This document shows positions 17,091 through 25,339 of a DNA stretch of 64,000 nucleotides, in pieces. A program made the translations under genes and the position numbers. Origin of the DNA: Desulfatibacillum sp. (GTDB lineage Bacteria; Desulfobacterota; Desulfobacteria; Desulfobacterales; SpSt-501); contig DYEU01000023.1 in assembly GCA_020725555.1 (NCBI GenBank), forward strand, positions 1 through 64,000. The letters run 5' to 3'. How positions within the stretch are numbered: position 1 is the stretch's first letter; every line of letters begins with the position of its first letter. The notes under the pieces are model-generated. The model was not told where the DNA came from and searched no databases. It was given only the letters and a program-made list of their open reading frames with translations.

Positions 17091-17990
17091 ATGGACGACT
17101 GGCGCCCGCTCTACCCTTTCCGCTCCCGTTTCCTCGCGGTCAACGGCCGCCGCATGCACTACCTCGACGAGGGCCGCGGCGCGCCGGTCGTCCTGGTGCA
17201 CGGCAACCCGACCTGGTCGTTTTTCTTCCGCTCCCTCGTCAGCGGCCTGGCGGGCGGCTACCGCTGCCTCGCCCCCGATCACATCGGCTGCGGGCTCTCC
17301 GAGCGGCCCGGTCCCCGCGACTACGGGTTCCGGCTGCGCGACCGGGTCGAGGATTTCGCGTCCTGGATCGAGGCGGTCGTCCCCGAGCGGCCCGTCACCC
17401 TCGTGGTGCACGACTGGGGGGGGATGATCGCCTGCGCCTGGGCCGTCCGCCGCCCCGAACGGGTGGCGCGCCTGGTCGTTCTGAACACGGCGGCCTTCCG
17501 CAAACCGGCCGGCAAACGGCTGCCCCGGGTGCTCGCCCTGCTGCGGCGCCACCGCCGCACCGCGGCCGTCCTCGTTCTCGGCCTGAACCTCTTCGCCCTC
17601 GGCGCCGCGCGGGCGGCGACGGCCCGCGGGCTTTCGCCCGCGGCGCGCGCGGGGCTGCTCGCCCCCTACCGCGGCAGCTGGAAGCGCCGGATCGCGCTCC
17701 TGCGGTTCGTCCAGGACATCCCCCTCACGCCCGCCGACCCGAGCTGGGAGGCGGCCTGCGAGGTGGATTGCGCCCTCGGCCGGCTGGCCGCAAAGCCCGT
17801 CCTGATCCTCTGGGGAGAACGGGATTTCGTCTTCGACGGCGATTATCTGGCCGAGTGGCGCCGCCGCTTCCCCCGGGCCGAGGCCCATCGCTTTGCGCAA
17901 GCGGGCCACTACCTCCTTGAGGACGAACCGGCCGCGGTGCTCGCGCGGACCGCCGCTTTCCTCGCCCGCACCGGGGCCGACCCCGATTGA
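17091..17990 (+). CDS. oleB: OleB, alpha/beta-hydrolase-fold beta-lactone decarboxylase
   Basis: Predicted 299 aa with a haloalkane-dehalogenase-like fold. The nucleophile is Asp108 in VVHDWGGM, followed by Trp109 as in OleB and dehalogenases. The oxyanion region is HGNPTWSFFF, and the C-terminal catalytic His lies in AQAGHYLLEDEP. OleB removes CO2 from the cis-beta-lactone made by OleC to give the final cis-olefin. The gene starts 6 bases after oleA. It is a separate gene here, whereas some bacteria carry an OleBC fusion. A true dehalogenase is unlikely given the ole context. Confidence 0.92.
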   Translation: MDDWRPLYPFRSRFLAVNGRRMHYLDEGRGAPVVLVHGNPTWSFFFRSLVSGLAGGYRCLAPDHIGCGLSERPGPRDYGFRLRDRVEDFASWIEAVVPERPVTLVVHDWGGMIACAWAVRRPERVARLVVLNTAAFRKPAGKRLPRVLALLRRHRRTAAVLVLGLNLFALGAARAATARGLSPAARAGLLAPYRGSWKRRIALLRFVQDIPLTPADPSWEAACEVDCALGRLAAKPVLILWGERDFVFDGDYLAEWRRRFPRAEAHRFAQAGHYLLEDEPAAVLARTAAFLARTGADPD

Positions 17991-18019
17991 AAAACCCCCG
18001 CCCTTGCGGTAGGAAAAAC

Positions 18020-18049
18020 CGCGGACCCCGGGGGGGCCGGTCTTCCGCG
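18020..18049 (+). other. Imperfect hairpin between oleB and oleC
   Basis: The arms CGCGGACC (18020-18027) and GGTC-TT-CCGCG (18039-18049) can pair with a two-base bulge in the 80-base oleB-oleC gap. There is no U-run after it, so it is not a terminator; it may only reflect GC-rich DNA. Confidence 0.3.
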
Positions 18050-18070
18050 CCCCCTTGACCTTCCCGCCGG

Positions 18071-19795
18071 ATGGCGGACATGGCCGATCCCCTCTTCGCC
18101 GACGCCGATTGCGCCAACATCGCCCTCACCCTGGGGGAGGCCGCCCGGCGCACGCCCTACAAGCCCGCCGTGACGGCGGCGGCCGGCCGCGGCCCGGACG
18201 GGCGCTTGCGCTACGCCCACCTCACCTTCCGCGCGCTCGCGGAGTCCTCGGACCGCCTCGCCTGGGGGTTTCAGGACCTCGGCCTCGCCTGCGGCATGCG
18301 CACGATCCTCCTCGTCCGCCCCGGCCTCGAATTCTTCGAGATCCTCTTCGCCCTCTTCAAGGTGGGCGCCGTGCCCGTGGTCGTCGACCCGGGGATGGGG
18401 CTTGAGCGCATGCTTGCCTGCTACGAGGCGACCCGGCCGCAGGCGATGATCGCCCCCCCCCGCGCCCACGCCCTGCGGCTTTTTTTCCGCAGCCGTTTCC
18501 GCGGGGTCCGCATCCGCGTCGCCGTGGGCGGGCGCTGGGGCTGGGGCGGGAAGCGTCTTGCGACGCTTCGCCGGCCGGGCCGCGGTCCCTTTCCCGTCGC
18601 GGCCGTCGGCCCGGCGGAGCCGGCGGCGATCCTCTTCACGACCGGCAGCACCGGCCCGGTGAAGGGGGCCGTCTACACCCACGGGGGCTTCGCCGCCCAG
18701 CTCCGGGCGGTCGCCCGCGAGCTCTCCTTCGGCCAGGAGGAGAAGGACCTCTCGACCTTTCCGCTCTTCGCCCTCTTCTACCCGGCCCTCGGGGTGACCG
18801 CGGTCATCCCGCCGCTCGACCCGCGACAACCGGCCAAGGCCGACCCCGGGCTGCTGCTCGAGGTGATGGAAGACCAGGGCGTGACCAACCTCTTCGTTTC
18901 GCCCGTCCTGCTCGAACGGCTCTGCGAATTCTCAAGCGCCCGCGGCATCCGCCTTCCCTTTCTGCGGCGGGTGATCTCCGCCGGGGCGCCCGTGCCGCCG
19001 CGCGTGGTCGAGGCCGCACGCCCGCTGCTCGATCCCTCGGCCGCCATCCTCACCCCTTACGGCGCCACCGAGGCGGTGCCGGTCGCCGTCATCGGCGACG
19101 CGGACATCCTGGCCGAGACCCGGGCGCTCACCGACCGGGGCTACGGGATCTGCGTCGGAAGGCCCGTCGCCGGAATCGAGGCGCGCATCCTGCAGATCCG
19201 CGACGAGCCGATCCCGCGCTGGGAGGAGGGGCTCGAGGTGCCGGCCGGCGAGATCGGGGAGATCGCCGTGCGGGGGGCCCACGTGAGCCCGGCCTACTTC
19301 GAAAACCCCCGTGCGGATGCGCTCCACAAGATCGACGACGGCGCGGGCGGGTTCTGGCACCGCATGGGCGATCTCGGCTGGGTGGACCGCCGGGGGCGGC
19401 TCTGGTTCTGCGGCCGCAAGAGCCACCGCGTCGTCACCTCCGCCGGGACACTCTTCACGGTCCCCTGCGAGGGCATCTTCAACACCCATCCGCTCGTGCG
19501 CCGCAGCGCCCTGGTGGGGGTCGGCCCCCCCGGCCACCAGGTGCCGGTGCTCTGCGTGGAACTGCGCAAGACCTCGCGCCGCATCCGCCGCGCCGTCGTG
19601 GCCGAGGAGCTGCTCGACCTCGCTGGCCGCCACGAGATGACCCGGCCCATCCGCACCGTGCTTTTCCGCAATTCCTTCCCCGTCGACATCCGGCACAACG
19701 CCAAGATCCAGCGCGAGGCGCTCGCCGCCTGGGCGGCGCGCCGGATGCGGATGAAGAGCGCCCGCAGCCGGCGGGGAAGCGGGAGCCGGCCGTGA
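18071..19795 (+). CDS. oleC: OleC, AMP-binding beta-lactone synthetase
   Basis: Predicted 574 aa of the acyl-CoA synthetase (ANL) superfamily. The phosphate loop ILFTTGSTGPVKGAVYTHGG is near residues 190-210. YGATEAVPVA is the adenylate-contact motif, and MGDLGWVDRRGRLWFCGRK marks the hinge to the C-terminal domain. OleC activates the 2-alkyl-3-hydroxyacid with ATP and closes it to a cis-beta-lactone. Length and position between oleB and oleD fit. Two in-frame ATGs at 18071 and 18080 are both possible starts and neither has a clear Shine-Dalgarno sequence. The stop overlaps the oleD start. Confidence 0.92.
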   Translation: MADMADPLFADADCANIALTLGEAARRTPYKPAVTAAAGRGPDGRLRYAHLTFRALAESSDRLAWGFQDLGLACGMRTILLVRPGLEFFEILFALFKVGAVPVVVDPGMGLERMLACYEATRPQAMIAPPRAHALRLFFRSRFRGVRIRVAVGGRWGWGGKRLATLRRPGRGPFPVAAVGPAEPAAILFTTGSTGPVKGAVYTHGGFAAQLRAVARELSFGQEEKDLSTFPLFALFYPALGVTAVIPPLDPRQPAKADPGLLLEVMEDQGVTNLFVSPVLLERLCEFSSARGIRLPFLRRVISAGAPVPPRVVEAARPLLDPSAAILTPYGATEAVPVAVIGDADILAETRALTDRGYGICVGRPVAGIEARILQIRDEPIPRWEEGLEVPAGEIGEIAVRGAHVSPAYFENPRADALHKIDDGAGGFWHRMGDLGWVDRRGRLWFCGRKSHRVVTSAGTLFTVPCEGIFNTHPLVRRSALVGVGPPGHQVPVLCVELRKTSRRIRRAVVAEELLDLAGRHEMTRPIRTVLFRNSFPVDIRHNAKIQREALAAWAARRMRMKSARSRRGSGSRP

Positions 19796-20832
19796 TCCGC
19801 CGCGCCGACGACGACGGGCCCGTCCTGGTGACGGGGCCGGGTGGGTTTCTCGGCGCGGCGATCGTCGCGGCCCTCCTCGCCCGCGGCCGGCGCGTTCGGG
19901 GGTTCAGCCGCTCGGAGCCCCCGGGGCTCACGCGCCTGAACGTCGCCTTCGTGCGCGGGGATGTGGCCGACGCCGAGGCGGTCGACCGGGCCTGCCGCGG
20001 GGCGGCGGCCGTGTTCCACACCGCCGCCAAGCCGCCCCCCTGGGGCCGCCGGCGGGACTACGAGCGCACCAACGTCCTGGGAACCCGCAACGTCATCGCC
20101 GCCTGCCGGCGCCACGGGGTCCGCCGCCTCGTCTACACGAGCTCGCCGAGCGTCGTCTTCCACGGCGGCGACCTCAAGGGGGTGGACGAATCCCACCCCT
20201 ACCCGGCGCGCCACCTCGCCGATTACCCGGCGACGAAGGCGGAAGCCGAGCGGGCCGTCGTCGCCGCGGGGAAGGAAGGGGGCCTGCGCACGATCGTGCT
20301 CCGCCCCCACCAGATCTGGGGCCCCGGGGATCCCCACTTCCTGCCCCGCCTCGTGCGGCGCGCCCGCCGCCTGCGCCGCATCGGGGACGGCCACAACCGC
20401 GTGGACACGACCTTCATCGACGACGCGGCCGAGGCCCACCTGCTTGCGGAGCAGGCGCTCGCGGCGAACGCCTCCCTCTCGGGACGGATCTTCTTCATCA
20501 GCGGGGGCGATCCCGTGCCCGCCTGGGAGATGATCGACCGCCTGCTCGGCGCGGCCGGGCTCCCCCCGGTCCGCGGCGCCATGTCGCTTGCGGCGGCAAG
20601 GCGCCTGGGACGGGCCTGCGAGTGGATCTGGAGGGGGCTTGCCCTGCCGGGGGAGCCGCCCCTCACCCGCTTCGTGGCCACGGCCCTGGGAACGTCCCAC
20701 TGGTTCGACATCGCCGCCGCGCGCCGCGATCTCGGATACCGCCCCGCGGTGTCCATCGCCGAGGGGCTGGAGCGGCTGGCGCGCCGGCTGCGCGAAGAGG
20801 CCGGACACCGAGGACACGGAGGAACCCCATGA
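19792..20832 (+). CDS. oleD: OleD, NAD(P)H-dependent 2-alkyl-3-ketoacid reductase
   Basis: Predicted 346 aa extended short-chain dehydrogenase (3-beta-HSD-like). The Rossmann motif VTGPGGFLGAAIVAALLARG is at the N-terminus. Catalytic residues are visible in YTSSPSVVF and in the Y-x3-K motif DYPATKAEAE. OleD reduces the OleA product to the 3-hydroxy acid that OleC cyclises. The ORF begins 4 bases before the oleC stop. The final TGA overlaps the ATG of the PocR-domain gene, so these genes are tightly coupled. Confidence 0.92.
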   Translation: MIRRADDDGPVLVTGPGGFLGAAIVAALLARGRRVRGFSRSEPPGLTRLNVAFVRGDVADAEAVDRACRGAAAVFHTAAKPPPWGRRRDYERTNVLGTRNVIAACRRHGVRRLVYTSSPSVVFHGGDLKGVDESHPYPARHLADYPATKAEAERAVVAAGKEGGLRTIVLRPHQIWGPGDPHFLPRLVRRARRLRRIGDGHNRVDTTFIDDAAEAHLLAEQALAANASLSGRIFFISGGDPVPAWEMIDRLLGAAGLPPVRGAMSLAAARRLGRACEWIWRGLALPGEPPLTRFVATALGTSHWFDIAAARRDLGYRPAVSIAEGLERLARRLREEAGHRGHGGTP

Positions 20833-21368
20833 CCCTGACCGATCTCGCCCCGCTGGAGCGCTGGCGGGCGCTCGAGGAGGAGCTACACGCACGCTCGGGG
20901 ATGGACGTGAGCGTCTTCGACCCGCGGGGCTACCGCATCCTGCCGGAGAAACGCTGGGCGAACCGCCTGTGCCCCGCGGTCAAGGAGACCGACAAGGGCC
21001 AGAGCTTCATCTGCGCGCCCGCGCACATGAACCTCGCCGCCCAGGCCGCGCGCACCCGGCGACCGGTGATCGAGGAGTGCGACGCGGGGATGATCAAGAT
21101 CGTCGTCCCGATCTTCGCCGGCGGGGAGTTCGTCGGCGCCGTGGGCGCCTGCGGGCTGCGCTTCGAGGATGCCGAGATCGATGCGTATCTCGTGAGCAAG
21201 ATGACCGATCTCGCCGAAGAGCGCGTGGAGGAGCTGGCGCAAAGCGTGGCGCCCTTCGGCCGGGCGGAGGCCGAGGCGCTGGCCGAACTCATCCAGCGCC
21301 GGGTGGCGGAGCTGCTTTCCGGCGCCCCCGGGGGCGGGGCGGCGGATGCCCTCAAGGGGCCGCGGTGA
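20829..21368 (+). CDS. Stand-alone PocR ligand-binding domain protein
   Basis: Predicted 179 aa. It starts at ATG 20829 inside the oleD stop (ATGA), with GGAGGAACCCC as ribosome-binding site. Residues 1-140 match the PocR-type sensory fold: SGMDVSVFDPRGYRI, then CPAVKETDKGQSFICAPAHM with paired cysteines, CDAGMIKIVVPIFAGGEFVG and a C-terminal GACGL. PocR domains bind small molecules (PocR itself responds to 1,2-propanediol) and are usually fused to DNA-binding or kinase domains. Here no output domain is present; the last 40 residues look helical. It may sense a lipid or metabolite for the ole operon, or act on a separate regulator. The 3' end overlaps the convergent hydrolase gene by 17 bp. 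Confidence 0.78.
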   Translation: MTLTDLAPLERWRALEEELHARSGMDVSVFDPRGYRILPEKRWANRLCPAVKETDKGQSFICAPAHMNLAAQAARTRRPVIEECDAGMIKIVVPIFAGGEFVGAVGACGLRFEDAEIDAYLVSKMTDLAEERVEELAQSVAPFGRAEAEALAELIQRRVAELLSGAPGGGAADALKGPR

Positions 21369-22143
21369 GGAAATCGACGAGCAGGCGGTTGAAGCGGGCC
21401 GCCTGTTCGACGTTGGCGAGGTGCGAGGCCGAGGGGATCACCTCCAGACGGGAGCCGGGGATCGCCGCGTGGATCGCCTGCGCGGCCGCGACCGGGGTTC
21501 CGGGGTCTTCCTCGCCGACCACGACGAGGGTCGGCACGCGGACAGCGGGAAGGGCGTCGAGAAGGTTAAGCCCGCAGATCGCCTCCGCGCAGCCGATGAA
21601 GCCCTCGACCGGGGTCCGCAGAACCAGTTGCCGGATCAGGGCGACCCCCGGGCCCTCCGCGGCGAGGAAGCGCGGGGTGAACCAGCGCGCGAGTGTGGCC
21701 TCGACGAGGGCGGCCATGCCCCCGCTGCGGGCGAGCGCGATGCGTTCCCGGACCGCCTGCACCCCCTCGGGGGGGATGCGGGCGCTCGTGTCGCACAAGA
21801 CCAGCCGCTCGAGCCGCCCCGGATGGCGGAGCGCAAGCTCCTGGCCGATCATGCCGCCGAGCGAGACGCCCGCGAAGCTCACCCGCCCGATCTCCAGCCG
21901 ATCGAGCAGCGCGACGGCGTCCGCGGCGAGCTCCGCGAGCGTGTACGGGGCCGGCGGAACCGCGCTTTCCCCGTGGCCGCGGATGTCGTAGCGCACGACC
22001 CGGAAGCGCGACTCGAGGGCGGCCATCTGCGGGTCCCAGAGGTTGAGGCTCGTCCCCAGCGCGTGGCTGAGCAGGAGCGCGGGGGCGTCCCGCGGCCCGC
22101 TCACTTCGCAGTTCGTCTCGAGGGTCGCCGTGCGGATGCGCAT
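21352..22143 (-). CDS. Alpha/beta hydrolase, 3-oxoadipate enol-lactonase-like
   Basis: Predicted 263 aa from ATG at 22143, with GGAGATCGCG just upstream; longer in-frame extensions overlap the yvcK-like gene in another frame. The nucleophile Ser is in FAGVSLGGMIGQELA, an acid lies in VVVGEEDPGTP and the catalytic His in SASHLANVEQ. The oxyanion HALGTSLNLW and the overall length resemble PcaD enol-lactonases and related esterases. No other beta-ketoadipate genes are nearby, so the substrate is uncertain. It is the last gene of a minus-strand set with the YvcK-like and AOR genes, overlapping the former by 43 bp. Confidence 0.8.
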   Translation of the reverse strand: MRIRTATLETNCEVSGPRDAPALLLSHALGTSLNLWDPQMAALESRFRVVRYDIRGHGESAVPPAPYTLAELAADAVALLDRLEIGRVSFAGVSLGGMIGQELALRHPGRLERLVLCDTSARIPPEGVQAVRERIALARSGGMAALVEATLARWFTPRFLAAEGPGVALIRQLVLRTPVEGFIGCAEAICGLNLLDALPAVRVPTLVVVGEEDPGTPVAAAQAIHAAIPGSRLEVIPSASHLANVEQAARFNRLLVDFLTAAP

Positions 22144-23168
22144 CGCGATCTCCTTTCCGGTCCCCGCACCCGGCGCGGGCCCGAATCCTCCCGCCGGTCC
22201 GCGGTGATGATGACGCCGATCAGGGCGGCGAGCTTCGCCGCATCGTGGCGGACGATCCCGCCCGCGGTGTCGAGCAGGTCGCCGGCATAGACCCGGCGAT
22301 CCCTCCAGAACTCGTCGTCGGGGTCCACGTCCACGAAGGAGGCCTTCTGCCGCCGGTAGGCCCTCAGGATCGCCTCCGGCGGGCGGCGCCGGTTGACGAT
22401 GACGCCGTCCACGGGCCGCCCGATGGCCGCCTCCAGCCGCTCGACGAAATCGCGGCCGCGAAAGCGGTCGGTCTCGCCGAACTTGGTCATGAGGTTGAGG
22501 ACATAGAGGACCCGGCCGCGGCAGCGGCGAATGGCCTCGGCCACCCCAGGCACGATCAGCGCGGCGAGCAGGCTCGTGTAGAGGTCCCCCGGCCCGAGCA
22601 GGATGTAATCGGCCCACCAGGCGGCGTCGATCACCGGCGGGTAGACCGACACCGCATCGCCGTGGTGGGGGACGAGGAAGACCTCGCGGATCTTCTCCCG
22701 CTGCATCCCGCGCGGGACGTCGATCGCCTTTTCCCCGAAGATGCGGCTCCCGTCGGTCAGCTCCGCCACCAGGGTCGCCGGGTCGACGGTCACCGGCAGA
22801 ATCCGGCCGCGGACGTCGAGGATCTCGGCCAGCGCCTGCACGCCGGCGGCGAAGCTGCCGGCGTAGCGGCTGAGCATGGTGAGGAGCATGTTGCCGGCGT
22901 TGTGCCCCCGCAGCCGGCGGTCCTCGACGAAACGCTTGAGCAGGAGCGTCCGCGCGACCTCGCGGTGGGGGGAGAGGGCGACGATGCACTTGAGGATGTC
23001 GCCGGGGGGGAGGATCCCGAACTCGTCCCGCAGCCGCCCCGTGCTCCCGCCGCTGTCGACCATGGAGACGACGGCGGTGATCGCAACCCCCGGCAGGTCG
23101 CGCAGCCCCGAGAGCAGGGCGAACTGACCGCTGCCGCCGCCCAGGGTCACGATGCGGACGGGATCCAT
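22101..23168 (-). CDS. yvcK: YvcK/CofD-family protein
   Basis: Predicted 355 aa. Characteristic features are the N-terminal nucleotide-binding loop VTLGGGSGQFALLSGL, then SMVDSGGSTGRLRDEFGILP, HNAGNMLL and GPGDLYTSLLAALIVPGV. YvcK proteins bind UDP-sugars and affect carbon flux and cell-wall synthesis. CofD relatives make coenzyme F420 precursors. The gluconeogenesis-factor branch fits better than CofD because no F420 genes are nearby. GGGAGG precedes the ATG. The basic tail (RRSRCASARRPSRR) runs into the hydrolase gene and may be a poorly conserved extension. Confidence 0.85.
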   Translation of the reverse strand: MDPVRIVTLGGGSGQFALLSGLRDLPGVAITAVVSMVDSGGSTGRLRDEFGILPPGDILKCIVALSPHREVARTLLLKRFVEDRRLRGHNAGNMLLTMLSRYAGSFAAGVQALAEILDVRGRILPVTVDPATLVAELTDGSRIFGEKAIDVPRGMQREKIREVFLVPHHGDAVSVYPPVIDAAWWADYILLGPGDLYTSLLAALIVPGVAEAIRRCRGRVLYVLNLMTKFGETDRFRGRDFVERLEAAIGRPVDGVIVNRRRPPEAILRAYRRQKASFVDVDPDDEFWRDRRVYAGDLLDTAGGIVRHDAAKLAALIGVIITADRREDSGPRRVRGPERRSRCASARRPSRRTAK

Positions 23169-23209
23169 GGCCTATGGGCCTCCCGTTCTTGCTTGGCCGC
23201 GGGAGGGGC

Positions 23210-25147
23210 TCAGGGGCGGGAGCCGGCGCCGGCGGCCGCCGCATCCCGCGCGAGAAGCTCCGCGACCCACTCGAGCCCGGCCTCCAGCAGTTTCCCCTCC
23301 GCGGGCCGTCCGGTCTCCGGGTCCACGCCGACGATCGCGTAGTAGGTCCTGAGCGCCCGCTCGAACTCCTCGCGGCCGAACGCCCGCTTGCCGGCCCCGG
23401 GCCCGTTCGGCTTGGGGTCGAAGAGCCTCCCCGGGAGCCGGTCGTCCCGGGAGGTGAAGCCCTCGCGGGCGTTGAACGCCCGGGCGAGGAGGGTTCCCCG
23501 CTCGGCCGACTGCATCAGGTCGAGGAGGCTCGTCTCCCAGCCCGTCACGGCGCGGATGCACTCGACCAGCGTCGGGATCGGCATCACCCCGCGCGGGGCG
23601 AAGCCGAAGACGCAGAGCCCCAGGGAATCGAGCATCTTCCAGTAGCGCTCGAGCAGCACGAAGGCCCGCACCTTCTCGAGGCTCGGCTCGGTGGCCGGCA
23701 TGGGCCGGTGGATGCCGAGCACGCCCACGGAGCGGAAGGAGAAGGAGGCGGGGTCGACGAAGGAGGGATCGTGCGGGGCGTCCATGTGGTCGGCGCCGTA
23801 GGTGCACAGGGCATAGCCCATGCCGACGCCGACCTTGATCCGGGGGTCGTGCAGGGCGAGCTCCTGGCCCTTGACGCAGAGGCAGAAATCGGCGTCCTCG
23901 ACCTTCCAGCGCCGGGCGAGGCGCGCCGAGCCCTCCGCGAGAAGGTCGCCGAAGCCCTCGCGCCGGCCGGTCATCTCGAGGAGCCGGAGCATCAGCGCCG
24001 CGTCGCCGAAGCGCAGCTCGAGGCCGTCGGTGTCGGCGCGGGTGATGACGCCCCGTTCGAAGCACTCGCAGGCGAAGGCGATCGTCATCCCCGCGGTGAT
24101 CGTGTCCATGCCGTAGCGGTTGCAGATCTCGTTGCCCTTGGCCACCGCCCGCAGGTCGAGGATCTTGAGGTTGCTGCCCAGCGCGGCGATCGTCTCGTAC
24201 TCGGGCCCGCCGTAGCGGGAATCGACGCCGTAGACCGGGTCCTCGAGGGCGATGACCCGCTTGCACATGATCGGGCAGGCGTGGCAGCCCTTGCGCCGCT
24301 TGAGCAGCAGTTCGTTGTAGCGGTCGCCGCCGAGGGGCGAGGCGTCCTCGAGCGCGCTCTCGCGGAAATGGTTCACCGGCAGCCCGCCCGCGGCGGAGAG
24401 GATCTCGGGGAAGGCGGTCGTGCCGTAGGTGTAGAGCGCCTCCCCGGCCGGGTTGCGGCGGAAGGTCTTGGCGTAGTCGGTCGCCGTCCGCCGCAGGAAC
24501 TCGGGGTCGTGGCATTCGATCTCCCCGGTCCCCAGCGCGGCAACGGCGCGGAGGTTCTTGGCGCCCATCACGGCGCCGAAGCCGTTTCGCCCGTTGAAAT
24601 GGCCCAGGTTGTTGGTGATGTTGGCGAAGCGCACGCGCCGCATGCCGGCCGGCCCGGCCTGGGCGACCCGGATCTTGTCGCTGCCCAGCTCGCCGCGGAT
24701 CGCGTCCTCCACCTCCCCGGTCTCACGCATCGCCAGGGCCCGCGCGTCGCGGATCTCGGCCCGCCCCTCGGTCACCCAGAGGTAGACCGGCTCCTCGGCG
24801 GCGCCGCGGAAGACGACGGCGTCGAAGCCCGCTTTTTTCAGCTCCGGGCCGAAAAACCCGGCCGCCTCGGATTCGCCCGCCGCACCGGTGAGCGGGGACT
24901 TGCCCACGGCGGCGAAGCGGCAGGAGGCGGCAAGCGGCGCCCCGGTCATGACCCCGGTGGCGAGGGTGAGGACGTTCTCGGGGGCGAAGGCGTCCGTTCG
25001 CGGCGGCATGTCGCGCAGCAGGTAATGGTAGCCGATCCCGCGTCCGCCGAGCAGGCCGCGGTAGAAAAGCTCACCCGGCTCCTCGATCTCGACCGCACGC
25101 CGCGAGAGATCCACATGCAGGATCTTGCCGGTCATCCCCTTGGGCAT
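23210..25147 (-). CDS. Aldehyde:ferredoxin oxidoreductase (AOR family)
   Basis: Predicted 645 aa from ATG at 25147, chosen because GGAGGAAGAG lies just upstream and the sequence then begins MTGKILHVDLSRR, the usual AOR start. The N-terminal domain has GGRGIGYHYLL and ANITNNLGHFNGRNGFG for bis-pterin tungsten binding. The 4Fe-4S ligands are CHACPIMC, with a fourth Cys in LCVFGF. The enzyme oxidises aldehydes to carboxylates with ferredoxin, or runs in reverse, and is typical of anaerobes. It leads a minus-strand group with the YvcK-like protein and a hydrolase. The divergent aminotransferase suggests amino-acid-derived aldehydes, which is an inference. Confidence 0.92.
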   Translation of the reverse strand: MPKGMTGKILHVDLSRRAVEIEEPGELFYRGLLGGRGIGYHYLLRDMPPRTDAFAPENVLTLATGVMTGAPLAASCRFAAVGKSPLTGAAGESEAAGFFGPELKKAGFDAVVFRGAAEEPVYLWVTEGRAEIRDARALAMRETGEVEDAIRGELGSDKIRVAQAGPAGMRRVRFANITNNLGHFNGRNGFGAVMGAKNLRAVAALGTGEIECHDPEFLRRTATDYAKTFRRNPAGEALYTYGTTAFPEILSAAGGLPVNHFRESALEDASPLGGDRYNELLLKRRKGCHACPIMCKRVIALEDPVYGVDSRYGGPEYETIAALGSNLKILDLRAVAKGNEICNRYGMDTITAGMTIAFACECFERGVITRADTDGLELRFGDAALMLRLLEMTGRREGFGDLLAEGSARLARRWKVEDADFCLCVKGQELALHDPRIKVGVGMGYALCTYGADHMDAPHDPSFVDPASFSFRSVGVLGIHRPMPATEPSLEKVRAFVLLERYWKMLDSLGLCVFGFAPRGVMPIPTLVECIRAVTGWETSLLDLMQSAERGTLLARAFNAREGFTSRDDRLPGRLFDPKPNGPGAGKRAFGREEFERALRTYYAIVGVDPETGRPAEGKLLEAGLEWVAELLARDAAAAGAGSRP

Positions 25148-25212
25148 GGTGCTCTTCCTCCTTCTCAGGCGATCCGTTCCGCGCGGGGCTTCTCCCCCCT
25201 CCGCGGGGTCGA

Positions 25213-25241
25213 GCATTAACCGGCGGCCTGCACCCTGTCAA
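25213..25241 (-). promoter_or_regulatory. Candidate promoter of the AOR operon
   Basis: Minus strand: perfect TTGACA (25241-25236), a 17-base spacer, then TAATGC (weak -10), about 65 bases before the AOR start. The 192-base divergent region also holds TTGAGT-N17-TACCGC on the plus strand (25252-25280), a weak candidate for the aminotransferase. Confidence 0.4.
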
Positions 25242-25339
25242 TAGCCGCCTCTTGAGTGCCGGGCCGTTTTGGGCTACCGCTGGCCGGAGTTTCGATTGCG
25301 CGCGGCCGCAGGGCCGAGCGCGAAAGGGAGGGAAACGCG

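Noticed and set aside
13341-17909. Minus-strand ORF of 1522 codons opposite pfaC-ole
   Set aside because: No recognisable motif; an antisense shadow of genes with strong family evidence.
12125-17920. Very long plus-strand ORF in another frame (1931 codons)
   Set aside because: It is rich in Arg, Pro, Gly and Ala and overlaps pfaC, oleA and oleB, which have clear active sites. GC-rich DNA often gives such stop-free shadows.
17091-17990. Haloalkane dehalogenase as the function of the oleB gene
   Set aside because: The fold and Asp-Trp motif are shared, but location between oleA and oleC makes OleB far more likely.
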